A stretch of 64,000 nt of DNA from the NCBI GenBank assembly GCA_963795335.1, contig CAWCHI010000006.1, positions 541,476 through 605,475 of the forward strand, in the 5' to 3' direction. The notes below the pieces were generated by a model, which searched no databases, was not told the origin of the DNA, and worked only from the letters and a program-made list of their open reading frames with translations. The position numbers and the translations under genes are program-made. Below, one piece after another: positions 19,739 to 28,518 of the stretch. Positions within the stretch are counted from its first letter, which is position 1. Every line of letters begins with the position of its first letter. Source of the stretch: Trebonia sp963795335 (GTDB taxonomy: Bacteria > Actinomycetota > Actinomycetes > Streptosporangiales > Streptosporangiaceae).

Positions 19739-20107
19739 TCAGACCGCGACCAGCGCACCGAACAGCCGGTCGAGGTCGGCGGCGGGGTCGTCGGTCACGC
19801 CCGCGTGCACCGGGCCGGGCTGGACGATGGACGAGCGGGGCGCGGTCAGCCAGCGGAAGCGCTCGCCCAGGGTCTGTTCCGCGAGCGGGCCGTCGGTGCA
19901 GGCGCGGGCGAAGGCGTGCAGCGCCGCCCGGAGCGCGGGGATGTCGGCGCGCGGGTCGAGTGCCCGCACACGCCCCTCATCCAGCTCGATCCGCGTCCGC
20001 AGGAAGCGGAACGACTTGGAGTAGACGATCACGCCGGCGTTGACGGCCTCGCCCCGTTCGATCCGGGGGACGACGCGGATCAGCGCGTACTCGAAGATCT
20101 CGCTCAC
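19739..20107 (-). CDS. DUF3037 protein
   Basis: 122 residues. MSEIFEYALIRVVPRIERGEAVNAGVIVYS is the characteristic DUF3037 opening. The gene overlaps the preceding HipA-like kinase by 4 bases (ATGA), indicating translational coupling. DUF3037 and HipA-like kinases recur as a pair, but the biochemical role of DUF3037 is not known. Confidence 0.8.
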   Translation of the reverse strand: MSEIFEYALIRVVPRIERGEAVNAGVIVYSKSFRFLRTRIELDEGRVRALDPRADIPALRAALHAFARACTDGPLAEQTLGERFRWLTAPRSSIVQPGPVHAGVTDDPAADLDRLFGALVAV

Positions 20108-20823
20108 CGGCGGATCACCTCAGGAACCACGGGGGCGCGGTCGAGTAGCTGCCGGACGTAGGCACCCGGGCCGCGCTCGCCGAACCACTCGGCGGGCACG
20201 TCGGCGGTGACGGCGGCCAGTAGCTCGGCCGTCACCTGGGGGGCGAGCTTCTCATGGGCCCGTTCCACCCGGGTGGCGCGCTCACGGACCACATGCTGGC
20301 GGGCGTCGAACGGCTTGGCCGGGTTGGCGCGGGACCAGTCGTGCTGGAAGTAGAGCGCGGCGCCGTGGTCGATGAGCCAGATGTCGCCGTGCCAGACCAG
20401 CAGGTTGGGGTTGCGCCAGGTGCGGTCCACGTTCTGGATCAGCGCGTCGAACCACAGCAGCTCGCTGGCGAAGTCCTCGTCCGCGTCCCAGCCGAGCGGG
20501 TCGAAGCCGGCGCTGCCGGGCAGGAAGTCGACCGCCAGGTTGAGGCCGGCGCTGGCCCGCAGCAGGTCCTGAATCTCCTCGTCGGGCTCGCTGGCGGCGA
20601 TCCGCGGGTCGAGCTCGGCCAGCGCCAGCTCGGGGGTGCGCAGGCCGAGCGCGCGGGCGAGCTCGCCCGCGATGACCTCGGCCACCAGGGCGAGCGGCCC
20701 CTGGCCGGCGCCGCGGAACTTCAGCACGTAGGTGCCGAGGTTGTCCGCCTCCACCAGGCCGGGCAGGCTGCCGCCCTCGCGCAGCGGCGCCAGGTAGCTG
20801 GTCACCGTGACTCGTTCAAGCAC
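20104..20823 (-). CDS. HipA-family kinase
   Basis: 239 residues, shorter than classical HipA and without the N-terminal Couple_hipA region. NLGTYVLKFRGAGQG (about residues 28-42) supplies the nucleotide-binding loop and Lys. LLWFDALIQNVDRTWRNPNLL (about 122-142) holds the catalytic Asp and Asn. IWLIDHGAALYF (about 147-158) fits the DFG-like metal site. Classical HipA phosphorylates GltX; for this actinobacterial subgroup the target is unknown. No HipB-like DNA-binding antitoxin gene is adjacent; DUF3037 takes its place. The NUDIX gene starts divergently 29 bases away. Confidence 0.8.
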   Translation of the reverse strand: MLERVTVTSYLAPLREGGSLPGLVEADNLGTYVLKFRGAGQGPLALVAEVIAGELARALGLRTPELALAELDPRIAASEPDEEIQDLLRASAGLNLAVDFLPGSAGFDPLGWDADEDFASELLWFDALIQNVDRTWRNPNLLVWHGDIWLIDHGAALYFQHDWSRANPAKPFDARQHVVRERATRVERAHEKLAPQVTAELLAAVTADVPAEWFGERGPGAYVRQLLDRAPVVPEVIRR

Positions 20824-20852
20824 GCGGGCCAGGCTACCGGGATAATGGCCCC

Positions 20853-21367
20853 GTGAGTGAGGCTGAGCTGACAGACGCGGAGCTGCCGGTGCGGCTGGCC
20901 GGGCGGGTCATCGTGACCGACCCGGCGGGACGGGTGCTGCTGTTCGGGTACGACGACCCGCCGCCCAAGGGCAAGCACTGGGCTACCCCCGGCGGCGGGG
21001 TGGAGGACGGCGAGGACTTCTACACCGCCGCCTGCCGGGAGCTGCTGGAGGAGACCGGCTGGGCCGACGTGCCGGTGTCGCCCCAGGAGGTGCACGCCGA
21101 GAGCGGCATCTTCTACTCGGGCTATTTCGGGCGGCTGGTCCGGCAGCACGATCACTTCTTCGTCGGGCGGGTGGCGCAGTCCGGGCGGCCGCTGGGCGAC
21201 GTCGCGGCGATGCACGCCGCGGACGGGATCAACCGCCATCGCTGGTGGAGCCTGCACGAGCTGGAGACGACGGCCGAGAGCGTGTACCCACGGGGGCTGG
21301 CGGAGCTTGTCCGCCAGTTGACCGCGGCGCCGCCGCCGGCGGGCTGGTCGTTACGGCTTGCTGGTGA
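20853..21367 (+). CDS. NUDIX hydrolase
   Basis: About 170 residues. GGVEDGEDFYTAACRELLEE followed by TG (about residues 47-70) is a complete Nudix box (GX5EX7REUXEEXGU), the metal site for cleaving nucleoside-diphosphate derivatives. The GTG start is 29 bases from the divergent HipA-like gene. In the annotated frame the ORF stays open to 21860, antisense to the NRDE gene, which is improbable. A TGA at 21365-21367 in another frame, after the usual end of the domain, suggests an indel near 21340. Confidence 0.75.
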
Positions 21368-22153
21368 CCGGGTGCCAGCTGTCACCGTCACCCGGGCGGG
21401 GCTGGAAGTCGTAGCGGAAGCCGCCGTCAGCCGCCAGCGCGACCAGGCTGGCCGAGGTGCTGCCGTACAGCTGGCCGTCGGTCAGCTCTTTGCGCACGAT
21501 GATGGCGCCGGGGCTGGCCGGGTCGAGACCGTCGCCCGCCGCCAGCGTGAGCCAGTCGCCCCACGCCTGCGCGAGCGGCAGGGCCGGGTCGGCGGGCGGA
21601 CGGGCGGCGGCGAACTTCTCGGCAAAGTGATCGGCCTTGGGCTCCCCCGCCGGGTCCCCCGGCTCCACCGGGTAGGCGTGGCCGGCGTTGGTGAACAGGT
21701 GGGTGCCGGGGCCGAGCACCCGGACCGAGGGCAGCCTGGCCCGGGCCGGCCGGGTCGCGGCCGGTCCAGGACAGCGAGCGGACCGAGACCCGGTCGGCCA
21801 GGATCAGGTGGAAGGGGTCGTAGGCGGCGAGCGCGGCCCCGTCGGCCGCCAGCGTGGTGAGCAGGTCCGCCCCGTCGGCGGCGGCCCGCAGCGGCAGCTC
21901 CCCCCGGCTGCGGCGCCGGGCCGGGTCGGCGAACTGGCCGCGCCCGTTGAGCAGGCAGGCGACGCGGGGCACGTCCGGGTGGACGAGCCAGCCAGGTGCC
22001 GCCCGCCTGCTCGTCGATCCCGCCGACGAGCGGCGAGCCAGGCCAGTGCCGGGCAGGCGGGAGCCAGGGACGGCGGGCCAGTTCGTCACGGACGCCGAGC
22101 AGCCGCAGCGGCACCCGCTCCCCCGGCGCCAGGCTGACGACAACGGTGCACAC
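21351..22153 (-). CDS. NRDE (TANGO2-like) family protein, frameshifted
   Basis: Begins MCTVVVSLAPGERVPLRLLG with VRDELARRPW where the family has the NRDE motif (the Asn is Val here). It continues GSPLVGGIDEQAGGTWLA, ACLLNGRG, and ends HLFTNAGHAYPVEPGDP and GAIIVRKELTDGQLYGSTSA. These parts lie in three frames (changes near 21990, 21770 and 21720), so indels are likely. About 265 residues. NRDE/TANGO2 proteins are cytoplasmic and of poorly known function (proposed haem or lipid handling). The Cys after the initiator Met is conserved, as in Ntn-hydrolase-like members. Tail-to-tail overlap with the NUDIX gene. Confidence 0.65.
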
Positions 22154-22266
22154 CCTGCCATTCCATCATGGGACCGCCCGAACGGCGTCCGCGTCGGTCG
22201 GCCGGGCCCGGCCCGGGGCGGTCCGGGCGGACGGACCAGCCGGTAACGCATGGCAGCATAGGAAGG

Positions 22267-23195
22267 GTGACCCAGGCTGAGCTCGCGGAGGCGGACGGCG
22301 CCGGGAGCAGCCCGCCCGCGTTCGGGACGCTGGCCGCGCTGGCCGTCCAGGGGCAACCTCACCGTGCTCAGCGGGGCCGGGCTTTCGACCGAGTCCGGCA
22401 TCCCCGACTACCGGGGGCCGAGCGGGCAGGCCCGGCAGGCCGCCGCGGCGGCCGGGCCCAGCCGATGACCTACCAGGCGTTCACCAAGGCGGCGGTCAAC
22501 CGGCAGCGCTACTGGGCCCGCTCGCACCTCGGCTGGCGGCACGTCACCGGGGCTGCCCCCAACGCCGGCCACGCCGCCGTCGCCGCGCTGGAGCGGGCCG
22601 GGCCTGGTCCGCGGGATCATCACGCAGAACGTGGACGGGCTGCACCAGGCGGCGGGCGCCCGCGCGGTGACCGAGCTGCACGGGTCGCTGCACCGGGTGG
22701 TGTGCCTGTCCTGCTGGCAGCGCTCGCCCCGGGAGGAACTGGACGAGCGGCTGCGGGCGGCCAACCCGCGCTGGACCGAGGCCGCCATGGGGCTCGAGCC
22801 CGCCGTCAACCCGGACGGGGACGTGGCGCTGGAGGAGACCGGCGGGTTCACCGTGGTCGGACTGCCGCGCGTGCGGCGGGATCCTCAAGCCGGACGTCGT
22901 CTTCTTCGGCGAGAACGTGCCCCGGCCCCGCGTCGAAGCGTGCTTCGCGATGGTCACGGCGTCGGCGGCGCTGGTGGTGCTCGGCTCGTCGTTGACGGTG
23001 ATGTCGGGGCTCCGCTACGTCCGGCATGCTTCGTCGCTCGGGATCCCCGTGGTCATCGTGAACCAGGGCGCGACGCGCGGCGATGACCTGGCCTCGGCCC
23101 GGCTCGACGCGCCGCTTGGCCGCACCCTCACCGCGCTGACGCGCGTAATCGGGCTGCCCGGCGAGTACCGGGAAGGGGCACTCTCGCCGGGCTAG
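22267..23195 (+). CDS. Sirtuin (NAD-dependent protein deacylase), frameshifted
   Basis: From a GTG start the frames together read LTVLSGAGLSTESGIPDYRG (NAD-binding GAG.S..SGIP.YR), GIITQNVDGLHQAAG (catalytic TQN.D), ELHGSLHRVVCLSC (catalytic His plus first zinc CxxC), CGGILKPDVVFFGE, and VLGSSLTVMSGLRYV. That is a complete Sir2 core of about 300 residues with frame changes near 22350, 22600 and 22870. The second zinc CxxC falls on a shift (GLPR...CGG). Sirtuins remove acyl groups from lysines using NAD. It is divergent from the NRDE gene and apparently monocistronic. Confidence 0.75.
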
Positions 23196-23307
23196 ACCAC
23201 GGGTTCGGCCCGGGCCACGGTCGCCCGCGGCGGGCGGAGGGGCCGCCCGGCCGTAGGTGTCACGGGCGGGGCGGTGGCAGCCGGTCCCGTTCCTTTCCGG
23301 GCTCTCC

Positions 23308-24207
23308 TCAGTCCTGCAGGAAGGCGCGCAGGGCGGCGGCGGTCTGCATCGGGACCTCCTCGGCGAGGAAGTGCCCGCACGGCAGCGGGCGGCCTTCCAC
23401 CTGGTCGGCGTACTCGCGCCAGACCGCAGTGACGTCTCCGTAGCGCTGGCCGACGAAGCCGTGCGCGCCCCACAGGGCGAGCACCGGGACGGTGACCTTC
23501 TGCCCGCGCGCGGCCGCGGCGTCGTCGTCGTCGAGGTCGGTGCCGACCGCCGCCCGGTAGTCCTCGCAGGAGGCGTGGATCGTGGCCGGGTCGTTGAAGC
23601 AGCGCACGTACTCGGCGACTGCCTGCTCATCGAACGGCTGCCCGCCGCGGCGCCAGTGGCTGAGCTTCGACCGCACCCAGCCCACCGGGTCGGCGCCGAT
23701 CAGGTGCTCGGGCAGCGGCTCGGGCTGGGCGAGGAAGAACCAGTGCCAGTAGCCCAGGCCGAAGTCCATGTCGGCGGTCCGCAGCGCGTGCCGGGTCGGC
23801 ACGATGTCGAGCACCGCCAGCTTGGTCACGTGCTGGGTGTAGTCCAGCGCCATCCGGTGCGCGACGCGGGCACCGCGGTCGTGGCCCACGACGGCGAACT
23901 GCTCGTACCCGAGCTCGCGCATCACCAGTGCCTGGTCGTAGGCCATCGTGCGCTTGGCGTAGGCGTCGTGGGTGGGCCCGCCCGAGGGCTTGCCGCTGTC
24001 GCCGTACCCGCGCAGGTCGGTCAGCACCACCAGGTGATCCTGGGCCAGGACGGGCGCTACGTGGTGCCACATGACGTGGGTCTGGGGGTAGCCGTGCAGG
24101 AGCAGGACGGGCGATCCCTGATCGTTGCCGCCCACCAGCGTGTTGATCCTGACTCCACCCGGGGTGAGCGTGACACGCTTGAAAAGGTCGGGCAGCGGAA
24201 CAGTCAT
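23308..24207 (-). CDS. Alpha/beta hydrolase resembling haloacetate dehalogenase
   Basis: 299 residues. LLLHGYPQTHVMWHHVAP, DLRGYGDSGKP, and VVGHDRGARVAHRMALDY (nucleophile Asp in HDRGA, about residue 107) match fluoroacetate/haloacetate dehalogenases and epoxide-hydrolase relatives, which use Asp rather than Ser. LPCGHFLAEE near residue 273 carries the catalytic His. FGLGYWHWFFLAQPEPLPE is the cap region typical of the haloacetate group. Cytoplasmic. Whether it truly dehalogenates or hydrolyses epoxides or esters cannot be told. Divergent from the DUF4232 lipoprotein gene, with about 150 bases between. Confidence 0.78.
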   Translation of the reverse strand: MTVPLPDLFKRVTLTPGGVRINTLVGGNDQGSPVLLLHGYPQTHVMWHHVAPVLAQDHLVVLTDLRGYGDSGKPSGGPTHDAYAKRTMAYDQALVMRELGYEQFAVVGHDRGARVAHRMALDYTQHVTKLAVLDIVPTRHALRTADMDFGLGYWHWFFLAQPEPLPEHLIGADPVGWVRSKLSHWRRGGQPFDEQAVAEYVRCFNDPATIHASCEDYRAAVGTDLDDDDAAAARGQKVTVPVLALWGAHGFVGQRYGDVTAVWREYADQVEGRPLPCGHFLAEEVPMQTAAALRAFLQD

Positions 24208-24364
24208 GTGACTCATTCTCCCCTTGTGCGAAATTGCGTAAGTTCGCCCCAACCGTTGCCGACCGGCGTGCGTCACAAGTATGCAAGCCCGGTTGACGGG
24301 GAAGTGGCACTCGCGGCCTGCGGGTGCACGTGGCCTGGTGCTTGCCCGGAAAGGGTGGTTCGCG

Positions 24365-25050
24365 ATGATGGGTTCGGGTTCTCCTTCATTGTTCCTCAAG
24401 GCGGGTGGCGCGCTCGCCGCCGGGGCGGTCGTGGCCGCCGTCGCGGGCTGCGCGTCCAGCGGGTCGTCTTCCGCGTCGGCGCCGGCCTCCTCGTCCGCGC
24501 CTGCCGCTTCGTCGGCCGCGGCCTCGTCTGCGGCGGCGTCGTCGCCCGCGGCGACGTCGGCCGCTACCTCGCCCGTGGCCGGATCGTCCTCGGCGCCAGC
24601 CAGCGCGCCGGCCAATGCCTGCCCGACCTCGGCCCTGAAGGTCACGGTGGGCACGGCCGAGGGCGCGGCCGGGTCGACGTACCAGACGATCGACTTCACC
24701 AACACGGGCTCGGCGTCCTGCACGCTGTACGGGTACCCGGGGGTGTCACTGGCCGCGGGGTCGTCGGCCACGCAGGTCGGCGCGGCCGCCCAGCGGTCGG
24801 CGACGAGCAGTCCCACGGTGGTCACGCTCAAGCCCGGGGCCACCGGCAACGCGCTGCTGCGGGTCACCCAGGCACTGAACTACCCGTCGTCCACCTGCTC
24901 GCCCAAGGACACGACGGTGCTGCGGGTCTACCCGCCGAACCAGACGACCGCGGTCTACCCTGGCGTACAAGTCGATGGGGTGCGCCAAGACCTCGGTCAA
25001 GCTGCTGACGATCGGCGTGGTCCAGGCGGGCGCGGCCTCCCAGCAGTGAG
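24365..25050 (+). CDS. DUF4232 lipoprotein, one frameshift
   Basis: About 228 residues. A hydrophobic signal ends in the lipobox VAGC (about residue 29). A long Ser/Ala/Pro linker follows, then the DUF4232 domain: VGTAEGAAGSTYQTIDFTNT, SCTLYGYPGVSL, LKPGATGNALLRVTQ and CSPKDTTVLRVYPPNQT. An indel near 24960 moves the end to another frame (KSMGCAKTSVKLLTIGVVQA, stop at 25050). The four cysteines after the lipobox probably form two disulfides outside the membrane. Function unknown; such proteins are abundant in actinobacterial envelopes. It ends 3 bases from the convergent SGNH hydrolase. Confidence 0.72.
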
Positions 25051-25053
25051 GCG

Positions 25054-25935
25054 TCAGGCCGCCGCCACGGCCGCCGTCCCGCCCGTGGGCAGGGCCTGGA
25101 TGAGCGCCCGCGTCCAGTCGCGGTAGCCGTCCTGGCTCGGGTGGAAGTTGTCGACCGAGAACTTCCCCGCCCACGGCGGGACGAACGACCGGCTGACCTC
25201 CGCTACCCGCAGGCCGCGCTGCCCTGCGACCTCGTGGATGACCCGGTTGATGCGGCTGATGTAGGGCACGCTCATCCGCCCGACCAGCCACCAGAAGCCC
25301 GACAGCAGCGGCAGGTCGAGCAGCACGGTGTTGTCGGGGACGGCCGCCAGCATCGTCCGCAGGTCGGCGAACAGCCGCCCGGGCGGGCTGAACAGGATGT
25401 CGTTCGCGCCAGCCCCGCAGGTGACGAGGTCGGGCCGGGGGTCAAGGCCGGTCAGCAACGGCAGCTGGCCGGCCACCACGTCACGGGTCAGGCAGCCCGA
25501 TACCGACAGGTTGACGACCCGCCAGTGCTGCCCGGTGGATTGCCGCAGCTCGCGCAGGGCCTGACCGACGTAGCCGCCCCGCGGGCTGCGGGCGCCGAGC
25601 CCCTGCGCGGTCGAGTCGCCGAGTACGACCCACAGCGGGTCGGGTGCCTCGCCCCGGCTCACGGCCTGTGCCCGCGCGTCAAGCACCTGGTTGTTGTGCG
25701 CGTCCCAGTAGACGGCGAACTCGGCCCGGTCGGCCCGCAGCTCGGCCACGCCGTCGGTCCAGCGGCCCAGCTTGCCCCGGGAGATGCCGGTGACCGAGGC
25801 AGCGGGACTGCGGGTGACGGCTGAAGCGGCGTTGGCGACGATCTCGACCGGGGATCTGCGGTTCGCGCCGCCGGTGCCCGCGAGGACGTTCATGGCGCTC
25901 ACCCACGCGGGACGGGATACCGGCGTCTGGGTCAT
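25054..25935 (-). CDS. SGNH/GDSL-type lipase or esterase
   Basis: 293 residues, intact. WVVLGDSTAQGLGA (block I Ser, about residue 103), LVTCGAGANDI (block III Asn, about 177) and DNFHPSQDGYRDW (block V Asp-x-x-His, about 260-270) give the full SGNH catalytic set. The first 90 residues have no signal peptide and look helical. These enzymes hydrolyse acyl or acetyl esters of lipids or polysaccharides; the substrate is unknown. About 650 bases without a gene precede it. Confidence 0.8.
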   Translation of the reverse strand: MTQTPVSRPAWVSAMNVLAGTGGANRRSPVEIVANAASAVTRSPAASVTGISRGKLGRWTDGVAELRADRAEFAVYWDAHNNQVLDARAQAVSRGEAPDPLWVVLGDSTAQGLGARSPRGGYVGQALRELRQSTGQHWRVVNLSVSGCLTRDVVAGQLPLLTGLDPRPDLVTCGAGANDILFSPPGRLFADLRTMLAAVPDNTVLLDLPLLSGFWWLVGRMSVPYISRINRVIHEVAGQRGLRVAEVSRSFVPPWAGKFSVDNFHPSQDGYRDWTRALIQALPTGGTAAVAAA

Positions 25936-26099
25936 GCAACGTGCTCCGATCCCCCGGGGTTTTACATGTACACAGGGTTAACGACGGTAAACGAGTGTAT
26001 CGACTCATGTCAACGAAAGGGTATACGGGTGTCCCGTATCCGGCGGAATGCGAGTTGGTGCCGGTCGGCTGGGATCCGGGCGGCTTCCTGCGGCGTTCT

Positions 26100-26320
26100 T
26101 GACGCTCCGGGCGGCGTTGACGGCTCCGGGGGGCCGGGCGGCGTTGACGGCTCGGGGGCCTGGCGGCGTTGACGGCTCGGGGGGCCTGGGCGGCCTGGGC
26201 GGCGTTTACGGTCTAGGCGGCCTGGGCGCTCGGGCGGCGTTGACGGTCCGGGCGGCCTGGGCGCTTCGGGCGGCGTTGACGGGTCCGGCGGCCTGGGCGG
26301 TCCGGGGTCTGGGCGCTCCG
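26100..26320. repeat. Degenerate GC minisatellite
   Basis: At least six copies of a unit built around GCGGCGTTGACGG (at about 26110, 26140, 26165, 26200, 26235 and 26270), joined by variable G/C-rich spacers (unit length 25-36). Overlapping Pro- or Gly/Ala-rich ORFs on both strands are by-products. It lies in the 25936-26581 gap upstream of the SGNH gene. Confidence 0.65.
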
Positions 26321-26460
26321 GGGCTTCCGCCCTGGCCCCGCGCATGGGCGAGCGCTGCAGGCCGGGCGCCGTCACGCGAGGCTGTTGCCGGCGGGAGCAA
26401 TGTTTACGATGAGACTCGCCTGCCGGGGACGCACCGAATTAAGCCGGTAACTTTCGGCGT

Positions 26461-26519
26461 AGCGGAAACATTTAGGTGCTATCACCCGATTTGTTACCGC
26501 TAAGCATAAAGTTTCCGCT
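26461..26519 (-). repeat. Hairpin element, copy 2
   Basis: AGCGGAAAC / GTTTCCGCT perfect 9-bp inverted repeat with a 41-base spacer. Read on the minus strand, 26483-26464 matches the 6897-6916 element at 17 of 20 bases. The stem position that differs (T for C) is matched by the complementary change in the other arm. Confidence 0.5.
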
Positions 26520-26581
26520 TTATCGGCGCCACAGGTAAGTCACACGCTGCTCGGGCGCTTCCTGCCATCCCCGGCGTCCCG

Positions 26582-27731
26582 TTAGGCCGGGCGGCGGCGG
26601 GCGAGGATCTCGGCCAGCCGTGCCCGGGGCAGGGCCGGCGTGCGGTGGCCGTCGCGGCCGGTCATGTCATCGTTGGCGATGAGGGCGTTCGCGACCGCTT
26701 CCTCGGTCGCCTGGACGACCGCTTCGAAGAACGGGTCGATCTCGCGCCAGGGGATGAATGTGAGCGCACCGTAGCGGCCCCCGCTTTCCCCCGTGCCGGG
26801 CGGCCCGTCGCTGCCGAAGCTCCCCGGGTTGCCGGTCGACACCGCCAGGAAGATGTCACCCGAGGAATGGGAGCCGGTGGTGCCAGTGCGGGCCAGGCCG
26901 AGGGTGGCCCGCCGGGCCAGGGCCTTGCACTGGTGCGGCAGCAGCGGCGCGTCGGTCGCGATGACCACGATGACCGACCCGGCCCCCTGCGGCGGGCTCG
27001 ACGGGGCGAGGGAGAAGTCACCCATCGGGTTGTCACCGGCCAGTTCTTCCCCGAGGTATATCCCGTCCAGGGTGAGCTCGGCCCGGCGGCCGAAGTTGGC
27101 CTGCAGGAAGACCCCGACGGTGTAGATCGTCGCCCGCGTAGGCGACCTGGCGCGAGGCGGTGCCGTTGCCCCCTTTGAACTGGTAGCAGTTCATCCCGGT
27201 GCCGCCGCCGACGCTGCCCTCGTCGGGCTGGTCCGGGGTGGCCGCCCGGAGGGCGGCGACGACGTCTTCCTCGTTGACGTGGTGGCCGTTGATGTCGTTG
27301 AGGTAGCCGTCCCAGGTCTCAGCCGCCACCGGCAGCAGCCAGACGCCAGTCAGGCCGGCGTGGTCGGCGTTCATCCAGGCGATGATCCCCGCGTGGGCGA
27401 CGCCGACCGCGTGCGTGTTGGTGATCGTGACCGGCCCCTGGCAGGTGCCCGACTCCTCGATCCAGGAGACGCCGGTCATCTCCCCGTTGCCGTTCTGGCT
27501 GTGGTACCCCGCCGCCACCGGGTCGCCCGGGTTGCCCTTGCCCCGCGGGTGGATAGCAGTGACGCCGGTCCGCACGCTCTCGCCCGCGATCAGCGTCCGC
27601 ACCCCGACCTCGACCCCGGGCACGTCGGTGATCGCGTTGTGCGGGCCGGGCGTACCGCGGAACGTCAGGCCCACCGCCCGTGCTCGCGGCTTGCCGGTCG
27701 GGGTGACGAGGTGCGGATCGGCGTTGCTCAC
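26582..27731 (-). CDS. P1-family aminopeptidase (DmpA-like), one frameshift
   Basis: About 383 residues with a frame change near 27130. The N-terminal chain has GPHNAITDVPGVEVG, GVTAIHPRGKG, TNTHAVGVAHAGI and GSVGGGTGMNCYQFKGG. The C-terminal chain has GAGSVIVVIATDAPLLPHQ, in which the Gly-Ser bond matches the autoproteolysis site whose Ser becomes the nucleophile of the beta chain. LARTGTTGSHSSGDIF follows. DmpA-like enzymes (Ntn-hydrolase-like fold) remove N-terminal residues from D/L-peptides and amides. Cytoplasmic, apparently monocistronic. Confidence 0.85.
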
Positions 27732-27904
27732 GCGGTTCAGGGTAACGCCAGGGTTCTTCCTGGAGCCTCCGCGGCCTCGTCACGGCATCGCGGTGGCGTC
27801 ATGGTGGAGTCGCGGTGATCAAGTACGACACATGGCCGCAGAGCCTGTATGCTAACCACGTTCCACCTCGCGGGGCGGGCCACAACGGCCGTCTTGCGGC
27901 TTGC

Positions 27905-27977
27905 GGGGCTATGGCGCAGCTGGTAGCGCGTCTGCATGGCATGCAGAAGGTCAGGGGTTCGAATCCCCTTAGCTCCA
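27905..27977 (+). tRNA. tRNA-Ala (anticodon GGC)
   Basis: A complete cloverleaf. The acceptor stem is GGGGCTA / TAGCTCC with one G-T pair. The anticodon loop ATGGCAT in a TCTGC/GCAGA stem gives GGC (Ala). The T-arm is AGGGG-TTCGAAT-CCCCT. CCA is not encoded. The 3' half is duplicated at 31999-32045, marking this gene as an integration site. Confidence 0.93.
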
Positions 27978-27978
27978 C
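27933..27978 (+). repeat. attL-like direct repeat (tRNA-Ala 3' half)
   Basis: 46 bases covering the anticodon loop to the acceptor end of tRNA-Ala. The second copy is at 31999-32045, identical except for one extra G in the T-stem. Confidence 0.8.
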
Positions 27979-27989
27979 CGCATTTTTCG

Positions 27990-28140
27990 AAGGCCCGTTC
28001 GAGCAGATAGTGACTAACATAGTGACTATCGCCCGGTCGGGTTTTTTGGTTGCCTGAGTCGCCGAAGATACTGTCCATGACGGTGGCCCCGCTTCTGGAC
28101 CTGCGGACAACGTGTGGTTGTGGCACGCCGACACGAGGCG
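27990..28140 (-). pseudogene. Integrase C-terminal tail remnant
   Basis: Minus-strand GATVMDSIFGDSGNQK is the C-terminal end of an actinobacterial tyrosine integrase. The same end occurs as GATAMNTIFGNKKTA in the 32.1-kb remnant. It lies next to the att site, where the integrase 3' end is expected. The catalytic domain is missing, being replaced by the HicB-like gene. The open frame running on through the tRNA (GIRTPDLLHAMQ) is a known translation artefact. Confidence 0.55.
28009..28028 (+). promoter_or_regulatory. Left arm-type repeat (candidate integrase binding site)
   Basis: Two AGTGACTA units 12 bases apart, 31 bases inside the left att repeat. A near-copy lies inside the right end at 31876-31895 (17 of 20 bases identical). 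Confidence 0.5.
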
Positions 28141-28165
28141 TTGTCAGCCATGTAATACTGAACCT

Positions 28166-28327
28166 GTGACTCGCGTCGTTCACGTGCCCTACGTCGTCGA
28201 GCAAGACGAAGACGGCGTCTGGTGCGCCTCAGCCCAGCTGTGTCCTGGCGAAGCTGCGTTCGGCGACGGGCCGACGCGGGAAGAGGCAGTCGCCGACCTG
28301 CGCACGGGCCTGGAGCTCCTCATCTCT
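28166..28327 (+). pseudogene. HicB-like antitoxin fragment
   Basis: GTG start, then TRVVHVPYVVEQDEDGVWCA, CPGEAAFGDGPTREEAV and ADLRTGLELLI, the partially degraded RNase H-like fold of HicB antitoxins. The C-terminal DNA-binding part is absent: at about 28320 the homology stops and integrase sequence begins on the other strand. No HicA gene is visible. Confidence 0.55.
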
Positions 28328-28518
28328 TGCAGCCGGTCCTTGGCCTGGGTCTTGGTCCGGCCGCGTACGGTGCGCCGGTTCCGGCTGCCGTCCGGGTTGG
28401 TGCCGAGCGAGACCGTGGCGATGTAGGCCTTGTTCGTCTTGTCGTAGGAGATGCCGCTCTCGCCGCGGGCCGGGCGGCGCCTCTTGGACCGCCGCGGAAT
28501 ATCACTGGAATCCGCCAC
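28318..28518 (-). pseudogene. Tyrosine integrase, N-terminal arm-binding domain only
   Basis: GESGISYDKTNKAYIATVSL and RTVRGRTKTQAKDRLQEM are the arm-type DNA-binding domain of actinobacterial phage/ICE integrases. Homology ends at about residue 67; the core-binding and catalytic domains are missing, interrupted by the HicB-like fragment. The start at 28518 lies about 115 bases after the excisionase-like gene, the usual xis-int order. Confidence 0.6.

Noticed and set aside
26100..26320. Possible CRISPR array
   Set aside because: Units are G/C-rich, vary in length and run together; there are no unique spacers of constant size and no cas genes.
26010..26375. Pro-rich minus-strand ORF (PPGPSTPPE repeats)
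   Set aside because: Its sequence is entirely explained by the GC minisatellite; no ribosome site or family match is evident.
27737..28204. Minus-strand frame with GIRTPDLLHAMQ running through the tRNA
   Set aside because: This text is the reverse reading of tRNA-Ala; only the short integrase tail before it is a real coding remnant.
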